64,000 nucleotides of DNA from Impatiens glandulifera (lineage: Eukaryota; Streptophyta; Magnoliopsida; Ericales; Balsaminaceae). The stretch lies in the NCBI RefSeq assembly GCF_907164915.1, contig NC_061863.1:34631133-34695132 (forward strand), read 5' to 3'. Under the pieces are notes generated by a model. The model made no database searches and was not told where the DNA came from. It saw nothing but the letters and a program-made list of their open reading frames with translations. Positions 55,802 to 64,000 of the stretch are shown one piece after another (position 1 is the stretch's first letter; each line of letters opens with the position of its first letter). Position numbers and translations under genes: made by a program.

Positions 55802-58256
55802 ATGGCGTCCCTCTCTCGAAACATTCTGCAAGTAGACTTCGAGTTTTTCTACACCCTGGTGATCCATAAGATGGTGGAGATGTTCCGATCTATGGAGGAA
55901 ATCGACCTAAAGAAGTTCCTAGGGGGAACCAACAACGTACACGAAGAAGAGGTACGTCAGTTTTTCTTAACAACGAAGGTCATCGGGGACACCATGTAGT
56001 GCATGGTGAAAGGCACTAATCTCACTATCTCAGAAGAGGCGTGCACCAAATACTTTGTGCTTCCGACGGAAGAGATCATCGCCTTCGACCAGATACTAGT
56101 AGCCACGATTACGGAGATGCAAACGATCTTCTCAGAATTCTCTCAACCCATTTCTTCTCATGGAAAGAAGATGTTGATGAAACCAGAATATTGTCTACTC
56201 AATGATATTGTAGAAAAATCTCTTCGAGCAAAGGTAGAGTCCTTTGACGCTTACACTTAGGACCGCTTTGAGATAATTGTGGGCATCACAAAAGGAATGT
56301 CCATGAACTGGTCACTAGTCCTCTTCACAACCCTAATAATCATGGTGACGTTCCCGAAGAAGTGCTCGAGCACTTTAAGGTAAACGTAGATAGGGGAGTG
56401 AACGTCCATTCATCTAGGATTCTGACCAAGAAAACGGTTAGTACCTACATTCTCAGGATAAAGGGAGTGCATGACTCCAGCCTCGAAATATCCACACAAC
56501 AGTCAAGCAAATAGCAAAAACCCCTTTTAAGAGACCAACAACAAGAAAGAGAAGGAGACTAATACTTGAGGAATCTGCTGAAAGCTCAAGTAATCAAGTC
56601 CCTAACTCAACAAAAGAGTCAACCGAGACTGTCATACTCTGATGTAGTAATATAGGTAAATGTCTCTACACTCCCCATTATAACTCCTAAGGTAACCCCT
56701 GTAGTGGTACTAGCCGATGTGTCAATTGAACGCCCTGCCATAGGACCAACTGAAGCACTAGTTGCAGCGTCAGCTAAAGACGCTGCTGTAGCACAATCAA
56801 CAACGACAACTCCGGTAGCAGTTGTTTCATTAACAACTATCTCTCCAGCAGCTACCGTAGCAGCAACTCCAGTTGCTAAAGGTATCCAAATAAGAGAACC
56901 AGCCTTAGCTACTACACGACTTACCGTAGTTGCAGGTAAAGGAAAAGAAATGACGACCTTTCAACCCAAGGCTCCCTCCCCAGAACAACTCGGCATAGAT
57001 ATGATAATGAAGGGGATCGAGGAGAAAGCAAAGGAAAGGCTAGATCTCTTTGATAACTGGAGCGATAGGAGACTTCACGACAGGTTCTCTAATTTCCTAA
57101 TAGTCAAGAAGGTTGAAGGGTTGATACATCAAGAGAACATAATCCTGAAGTGGACCTCCACTACCAACAACAAACATGAGGGTCTCAAAAGGAGGGAGTT
57201 AGTTGCAGTCAATGTTATTGGATATAACCCGCAAACACTCATTCACTATAGAATAAATAATTTCAGGCCATTGGACAAAACTGCCCGGCTGAATGCCAAA
57301 GTTAATGAGAAGCTACAATAGATCCTAGAATCACTCATCTCGAGAGCCATGACAACCAAACATGGTACTAAGTCATTAGGAGTTGTTAAGCTACAATGGG
57401 CACCAATCAATATATCTAGCGCAGTCCTTTGACCTCTCACTCGCTGGAAGTGCCCGACCCAACTCCTCCACCCAAGTCAACTCCATTCCAATTAGTGCCA
57501 ACCAACCCAGCTACCGAGCAACAACCCTCTCCAACCGAGCAACAAACTTCTTTGGCTGCATCTAATCTCTCTACATCAGGAACTAAAATATTCACAGATA
57601 TCGATATAGATATTTAGCATTCCGACTTCTGATCTCTAGCGCTAAAACATGTGCCTCCTCAACAATCATCTCCATTTCCAAAAGGGCATGTACCAACCGC
57701 TAACAAGGAAGTGGCTATTCAGGAAAGTGAGCATGTTATTCCCCTACAAATATTACCAGACATCTCTCCACGTCAACAATCGACTCCTCATTCAGTAAGG
57801 ATTCATCTCAAGTGACGGTGGATCTCCGTGGCCTAATCCAGAACTCTATGGCTCTCCTGCAGTAGAGTATTGTCACTCTCTTTGGAGATAAGAATCTCTC
57901 AAGGAGCGGGTGTTGGAAACCTCGACAGCGTCCGCCTAAGACAAACTTTTGGAACAAGTCACGAAGGGTAATATGGAGATTGTTATAATCAAGGAATAAT
58001 TAAGCAGGATCAAACACGTTTTGAGCAATTCCCTTAGCACTCACAACTAGGAGCTCTCTACAAATATTGATACAATCAGATTGTAGATTGTTGAAGTCAC
58101 AGACTTCCTTAAGAGATCGGGGGATGATGATGTTAAAAAGGGGGAATGCAGTTAAGGGAAAGTACTGAGGGGGAAACATGGAAGGGAAAAGTAGCAAGGC
58201 AAAAAAACCAGCTGGAGTGGGCTCAAGAAAGCTACAAAGGGAGAAGATAGACAATG
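55802..58256 (+). pseudogene. Element III accessory gene (single copy), broken
   Basis: Begins MASLSRNILQVDFEFFYTLV. The family N-domain follows: MFRSMEEIDLKKFLGGTNN, EVRQFFLTTKVIG, a stop at 55998, then VKGTNLTISEEACTKYFVLP. The central region is LLNDIVEKSLRAKVESF, a stop at 56258, and MSMNWSLVLFTTL. The linker is alanine/threonine/valine-rich (56704-56960), with further stops at 57321 and beyond, and a lysine-rich end (KAKKPAGVGSRKLQREK) near 58200. It matches gene C of element I and the element II gene in order of parts. At least four stops and frameshifts make it dead. Confidence 0.8.
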
Positions 58257-58359
58257 AATACTTTACTTATTTATATTTATCATTATCTATATATATAAAT
58301 TTATCTACAATTCTTTGCGCATCAACACTTAGTTTTAACATCATAAAAAATAGAGAAAT

Positions 58360-59734
58360 TATTAAATTAAGTTAAAGGGGAAATTACTAAATCAAAAAGG
58401 GGAAATTGTTAATTTACGTTAAAAAGAAAATCATTATATTAAGTTGAATTATGAAAAATATTTTAATTGATTAAAATGAACTTACTATAATTAAAATCAA
58501 CACACATGGTTTTGATGAATGAATAAAACTAAGTTTAACAATGTGTTAATGCGCAGATAAAATCGAAGACTCGATGGCAGTAGAGTTACACTATCAGCCG
58601 AAGATTTGCTAACATCAGAGTTGCCATCACCAGACTCGCTATCAGCTAAAGATGCACTAGCAATAGAGTTTCCATCAACAGACTCGCCATCACCTAAAGA
58701 TGCGCTAACAACAAAGTTGTCATCAGTAAACTCGCTATCAGCTGAAGATGCACTAACAACAGAGTTTCCATCAACAGACTCGCTATAAGTTGAAGATGCG
58801 CTAACATCAGAGTTACCATCAGCTGAATATTTGCTATCAAATGAGTAGCTTATCAGTAGAGTATATCAACAGTTGAGTTCTCTATTAGTAGAGTAGCTCA
58901 TCAGTAGAGCTGATCAACAACTGAGTTATAGTAGAGTAGCTCATCAGCAGAGCTCACTATCAGCCGAGTTCCATATCAGCTGAATGTTTATCAGCTAAAT
59001 CAAGTAGCTGAACACTCATAGACTGCAATACGACAAAAATGTACAACCAGCTCTCTACTCTGGCATACAAAACGATAAACAAATATTTCATTCTCATGCG
59101 CATTAAAACCCCATACGTCAGGCATACGAGAAACGTACTATTTCCACGTATTCACAAAATGGATTCGACCGTTTCCATGTCTCAAATATAAAAAGATATT
59201 AGAGAATAACGATGAAGATCTCTCGTTCGTTCTTGATTCTCTCTCTAGTTCTTTGCGAGTGCTTTTAAAAGTGACTAAGTTACACATAAGATAATCTTTT
59301 TTATTATTCTATAATCATATTACTTGTGTAAGTTGAACATATAGTCGTTTGTTCAATAAGATAGTGTGAGAGCTAAGAGTTCAGATAGGCAATTGTTAAG
59401 ACATGTGATCTGAGTGGGTTTATGTAGAGGCTATATAAATCAAATTCTTCTAGTGGAATCCTTCTGGAGATAGAAGAAGGAGTGACATAGAAGTTTTTAT
59501 ATCCGAACATCCATAAAATCTTTTGTTGTCTTTTCATTGTTGCATGCAATTTTATATACCCCTCTTCAAATCTTGCAAGCATTTACCTCACTTGAAACCG
59601 TTCAAGACCTTTCTACGATTTGTTCAAAAATAGAAACAAATTTTCATTCCCTAACAGGATTAAAATCACATTTAAGTGAAAAATAGAACAACAGTATTCA
59701 ACCTCCCCTTCTATTGTTGTCTTCGATCCTAACA
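58360..59734 (+). mobile_element. 3' LTR of element III
   Basis: TATTAAATTAAG to GATCCTAACA, homologous with 25441-26833. Purine-rich AAAAAATAGAGAAAT precedes it, and a second module AAAAAGGGGAAAT|TGTTAATTT lies inside at about 58396-58416. It contains the 48-bp repeats (58605-58820). Confidence 0.85.
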
Positions 59735-59847
59735 AACTCTTATAAATAAATATATTAGTTATTTTATATATTTAATTGTGTTTTATAGTGTTCATGGTAG
59801 AATCAGGGTGAGATCGGGACGGGGCGAGGAACACAAATACCATCCCA

Positions 59848-61163
59848 GACTGCAAATGAGTCAAACCGAGCTCGAACTAGCTTAAGCTCGAGCATAGATT
59901 AATTATTTATTAGCTCGACTCGAACTTGAACAAGGTTATAAATTTGAGCTCGAGCTCGACTCAACTATTTATCTACAAGCTAGGCTCGACTCGAAAACTT
60001 GAACTAAAAATAAATTTTCAAACTCGAATTCGAGTTTGAATTCAAACCAAAATTTATTTTCAAAATGAAAATATCAAACTTTCATACTCATCCAACATTA
60101 AAAAACATAATATTTTAAAATGAAAAATCAATTACAGAAAATCAATATTTAATCATCAATAACAAATAACATAATATATCGATCTAACAAAGGCACAATA
60201 TATATTTTAAGTGGAGTCTATTGAGAGAAACTAGTTAATATTCGACAAAAAATATGACTATTAACATAATCATTAAACACCTATAGGTCTCAAAGTCTTC
60301 TCACTACGAATACGTCTCGCAAGTTGAATATCTTTAGGCATAATAGTCACCCGTTTACCGTGGATGACATAGAGATTAGTGTCTTTAAATAAACTAACAA
60401 AATAAGCCTCAACTGTCTCCTAGAGAGCAACTATGGAAAAGCTCTAAAATCTAATATCTGTATTGAAATCTTGTGCAATCTCACGAAAAAATCTTTGGAA
60501 TGAAAGTTTACGGATTAAAAGTTTCATACTATTTTGGTACTTACGGATCTCTCTCAAAGTAACTGCTCTTGGCGAAACTTGTGAGGTTTCTTCACACCTC
60601 TAGTAGCTGGAGAAGATTTTATAGCCGCCTTCATCGCTATTTACTTCCTCAACTATTTGTCTCTAGTCGATTTCTTAGCGATGTCCGTTTTATGCACGCC
60701 ATTTGAATAAATGAGAGATAATATGGAGAAATAAAAAATATTTGGGAATGAGTAAGAGAAATTGAGTAAATGAGAGATAATATGAAGAATTCTTGTGAAT
60801 AAGTAAGAAAAATAGTTAATATAAAAAGTCATGTAAGATATGATGATGTATTAGAGAATTATGATTTTTATTTTTAACTTTTGGGCCATAAGATATAATA
60901 ATATGAATTGTGGGTTTGTCATATGGACTTTGAAAAGAGAGTGAAGAAAAAATATATGTTTTAGATTTTATGTTTAAATATTAAAATAAATAAATATATT
61001 ATATATTATTAGGCTATAAAAAGCTCGACAATCCATCAATCCAATATTAAATGAGCTCGAGCTCAACTCAAATATTAAACGAGTCGGCTCGAGCTCGACG
61101 CGAACTCGGTCAAACTTAAGCTAAAGTCGAGCTTTGACAGAGCGGCTTGCCTCATTTGCAGTC
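59848..61163. mobile_element. TIR element rich in GAGCTCGA carrying a histone H3 copy
   Basis: Ends GACTGCAAATGAG and its complement CTCATTTGCAGTC are inverted. Behind them on both sides lie subterminal runs of GAGCTCGAGCTCGA type (59868-60010 and 61050-61135). This structure is typical of non-autonomous TIR transposons in plants, probably hAT-like, but no clear target duplication was found. The element body contains the degraded histone H3 gene and no transposase. Just outside, GC-rich GGGACGGGGCG (59816) and GGGACGGTCCCGCC (61240) suggest it sits inside a further repeat. Confidence 0.65.
60273..60702 (-). pseudogene. Histone H3 pseudogene, intronless
   Basis: Minus strand from ATG at 60702 to TAA at 60273. 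The nucleotide sequence still tracks histone H3 from the first codons: GCTAAGAAATCGACTAGAG against the usual ARKSTGG region, then [76 protein letters not shown]. Stops (for example two in the N-tail) and frameshifts near 60690, 60560 and 60480 disable it. The length (430 bp against 411 for a normal 136-codon gene) shows nearly the whole gene was taken. H3 packages DNA in nucleosomes; this copy cannot. No introns are seen. It lies inside a TIR element, so gene capture is the likely origin; a retrocopy that was later enclosed is the alternative. Confidence 0.9.
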
Positions 61164-62101
61164 CTATACTTGCTTCATCCCTGTTTAGTTTCGGAAAAAA
61201 ACCGCCCCAAATGAGGCAATTCAATTCAGTTACGACGGGACGGTCCCGCCGATTTCTAATATATATGACATATTTTGTATATTTTAATAATTTTAATTTA
61301 GGTCACATTTTATTATATTGATTTTAACTTTATTGACCTCTTATTTTTTAAGTTTTATAAAATTTAATATACTTAATTTGAAATTTTTTATTTACTTTTT
61401 ATCCACTAAATATTTTTATAATTAATTTTCGTGTAACATGTTTATCAAAATGTTATATCTAAACAATAATTTCTTTTAAATATCTTAATTTTAAAGATAA
61501 TTCAATGATGATATTTTATAAAATAACCCGATGAATATTGTAACGCTAAAATTCGACCCTTCCCGAGAAATGTATTCGTTACTCGATAATTGCGTCCCAA
61601 AACTCACATTCCTCTCAAGTCTCTAGTGAGACGAGGCTTGACTAGAGTTCATTTAAAAATGTCGATTTATATTATCTTTGAATTTTTTAAAATTACTACC
61701 TAATTTATTACTTGAGAAATTTGGGGGAAAAAATAGTGTGCGTGTTAAAATGTATTTTAAAGATTTTTTTTGTTCGGTGTTTGGTTATACGTGAGAAAGA
61801 ACTCTCGTGCTACGTCTCACGTGCCTCTAATATTAGAGCTTCTATTTTAAAATTTTGGCCATTTATAAGAATATCATGTATACTTTATTTATTTATTCAA
61901 TTTTAGAATATGTGTTTAAGGTTAAATTCAAGCTTAAATATGTTTTTAGTTTTGTATCATTTTATTCCAAAGTCATGCATTTATGTCGTCGTTGAATATG
62001 AAAAAACAAAGTTGAACTCAAGTATGATACATGTGATAAACCTAAAAATATTTTAAAAACTATTTTAGTGTAAAATATGAGATTAAAATTAAACTTGGGA
62101 G

Positions 62102-62163
<62 letters not shown>

Positions 62164-62730
62164 TGCGTATGACTTGTGATCATATATATATTCACTTTTA
62201 CAAATATATTAAAAATATAATAATAAAATAGTATAAAAATGCACATTCAAATTTTGGCCATAATCAGCGCTTTAAACCTAGCTCAACTGGTTACTCATGA
62301 GGTTATCAGAAAGCACAAATTAATCTATCAGCGATCTATCGTATGTTGAAACAAAGATGAATTAATTCAACGATGTTTAAACAACAATAATTTTATATGT
62401 TGCTTAAAAATATCTATATCTCTAATGGGAAGCAACATTCATTCTTCCGGTTGGAAACAATCCATATGCTGTATTCTTTTCTTTTTCATCCGGCCACACA
62501 CCAATGTTCTATGCTTTTGGCCGACCACTTTTGCTCTCTTCGCCCTCTTAGTAATAGAAACAACAAATCCTATCACTCTTTGAAATCTCCCCCTCGCCTC
62601 CGTCTTTTTCTTCCTCGATCTTCTTTATCTAGCTGTTTCTTTGCGGACTTGTGATCCTCGCATCCATCCTCATCGGATTTGGTTTAGAGAGGAGCTGTTC
62701 GAGTTTTTCGAAAGAAGACTTCTATAGAGT
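61164..62730. other. AT-rich DNA, CT-rich segment and (TA)n
   Basis: No gene is supported. A TA tract of about 53 bp lies at 62106-62158. A C/T-rich stretch at 62440-62690 stands out from the AT-rich surroundings and resembles a plant 5' leader, but no following coding sequence is found, since a satellite begins at 62731. Confidence 0.55.
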
Positions 62731-64000
62731 TTTTTGGTTTAAACAAATTATCTTATCGTATTTGACAATAAGAAGAGTTTTCTTAATGTATTTTGAGTTT
62801 TTTCGTGTATTTTATTGCAAATTGTATTAGTTTTATTTATTTCTTTTAGTTTAATCTAAACTAAGATTATGTTTGTAATATAAAAGTTATCTTAACCATA
62901 TATGAATTATCGCAAACCTTATTCGAATATTATTTACAATATTGTATTATTTTATGTTATGTTATATTTTTTTAATAAGTAAAAGTTATCTCAAACATAT
63001 TATAAATTATTTTCAGACGTACTTTTTTATTTTGAAATATTCTTAGAATGCCGGAAATTTTTATTTAAAATAAGAGTTTTTTTGTTTAAAAAAAATTATC
63101 TTATCTTATTTGTCAATAAGATGAGTTTTCTTAATGTATTTTGAGATATCTCGTATATTTTATTTCAAATTGTATTATTTTTTATTTTATTCCTTTAGTT
63201 TAATCTAAACTAAGATTAAGTTTGCAATATAAAAGTTATCACAACCAAATATGAATTATTGCAAACTTATTCGAATATTATTTATAATATTGTATTTTTT
63301 ATGTTAGGTTATATTTTTTAATAAGTAAAATTTATCTCAACATATTATAAATTAAGTTGAGACATACTTTTTTATTTTGTATTATTATTAGAATGTCGGA
63401 AATTTTTATTTAGAATAAGAGTTTTTTTAGATTAATAAAATTATCTTATCGTATTTTAAAACACAACGAGTTTTTTTTTTTTATTATTTTGAGATATTTC
63501 TTATGATTTTATTTCAAAATGTATTTTTATTTATTTACTTTAATTTAATCTAAACTAAGATTATATTTGAAATATAAAATTATCTCAACAATATGAATTA
63601 TATCAAACATTATTTGAACATTATTTACAATATTGTATTATTTAATGTTAGGTTATATTTTTTTTAATATGTAAAAGTTATCTCAACATATTATAAATTA
63701 TTTTGAGACGTACCTTTTCATTTTGGATATTATTAGAATGTCGGAATTTTTTATTTAAAATAAGATTTGTTTTGTTTAATAAAATTATTTATCGTATTTT
63801 AAATTCCAAAATGTTTTCTTAATTATTTTGAGATTTTTTGTGTGATTTATTTCAAATTGCATTTTTTAATTTATTTTAATTTAAACTAATTTTAGTTTTG
63901 TAATATAAAAGTAATCTCCACTTAATTGACCAAATTTATTCGAATATTATTTACCACATTTTATTATTTTATGTTAAGTTATATTTTATTTTTAATAAGT
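62731..64000. repeat. Tandem satellite, 345-bp period, about 3.7 units
   Basis: The marker CGGAAATTT/CGGAATTTT recurs at 63052, 63397 and 63742, exactly 345 bp apart. The units begin about GTTTTTTGGTTTAAACAAATT (62731), 63078, 63421 and 63767, and the last runs off the window. Monomers are very AT-rich and differ by many single-base changes and small indels. There is no coding capacity. Confidence 0.93.

Larger units (their letters stand above)
25441..59734 (+). mobile_element. Element III: Sirevirus-like copia, host of the nest
   Basis: The pieces on the plus strand are: 5' LTR 25441-26833, primer site, gag 26886-27908, a LINE fragment in place of most of pol, the RT end 28700-29137, the nested elements II and I, RNase H 54591-55085, a promoter-like spacer, accessory ORF 55802-58256 and 3' LTR 58360-59734. 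The reading resumes from ...DAKR before element II to KRILKYLKG after it, proving they are one element. No target duplication could be matched at the outer ends (CAGTA against AACTC). All genes are broken. Confidence 0.88.

Noticed and set aside
62270..62330. tRNA-like box A (TAGCTCAACTGGTTA)
   Set aside because: No box B at the proper distance and no cloverleaf could be drawn.
62397..62654. 85-codon ORF in the CT-rich segment
   Set aside because: Composition-driven serine/leucine/phenylalanine frame without a domain; no following exon is seen before the satellite.

Overview
The window is repeat-rich plant nuclear DNA, almost certainly from a eudicot. The evidence is one spliced plant-type TBL (xylan O-acetyltransferase-like) gene with GT-AG introns, several Ty1/copia elements with plant initiator-Met tRNA primer sites, a tRNA-derived SINE, Mutator-like MITEs with 9-bp target duplications and very AT-rich intergenic DNA. 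I cannot name the genus from sequence alone. All calls rest on reading the sequence; no database search was run.

Layout. 1-2734: the 3' end (accessory ORF, repeated polypurine tracts, LTR) of a plus-strand Sirevirus-like copia element, called IV here. 2735-7050: a decayed minus-strand copia element (V) broken by a SINE, by a long-inverted-repeat MITE and by a 569-bp tandem duplication. 7111-9550: a large long-TIR element carrying a second MITE whose centre is telomere-like repeat. 9572-10071: a 500-bp run of N. 10.2-11.8 kb: AT-rich DNA. 11787-13272: a solo LTR packed with hairpin-forming 50-bp repeats. 13.3-15.3 kb: the 3' end of another copia element. 17423-19811: the only host gene recognised, a six-coding-exon TBL gene, with its leader at about 16.56-17.42 kb. 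21-25.4 kb: a MITE, a solo LTR with perfect TATAC duplications, a (CCCTCTT)n array and AT-rich DNA with a possible Helitron 3' end.

25441-59734 is a three-layer retrotransposon nest. Element III (plus strand) is split inside reverse transcriptase/RNase H by element II (minus strand, 29138-54585, duplication AAACG). Element II is split by element I (minus strand, 34869-48460, duplication AAGAC). A plus-strand solo LTR sits inside the 5' LTR of element II. 59.8-61.2 kb: a TIR element rich in GAGCTCGA that contains a full-length, intronless, degraded histone H3 gene. From 62731 to the window end: a tandem satellite with a 345-bp period.

The most unusual system is in element I. Downstream of its gag-pol lie three related same-strand accessory genes (A, B, C). 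Each has its own TATA box and short leader; two encode short proteins of about 235-253 residues, and the third adds a long coiled-coil and basic tail. The same protein family occurs singly in elements II and III, and a matching tail occurs in element IV. In element I, B is intact while the integrase has lost its catalytic glutamate and pol is broken, so the element is probably not autonomous.
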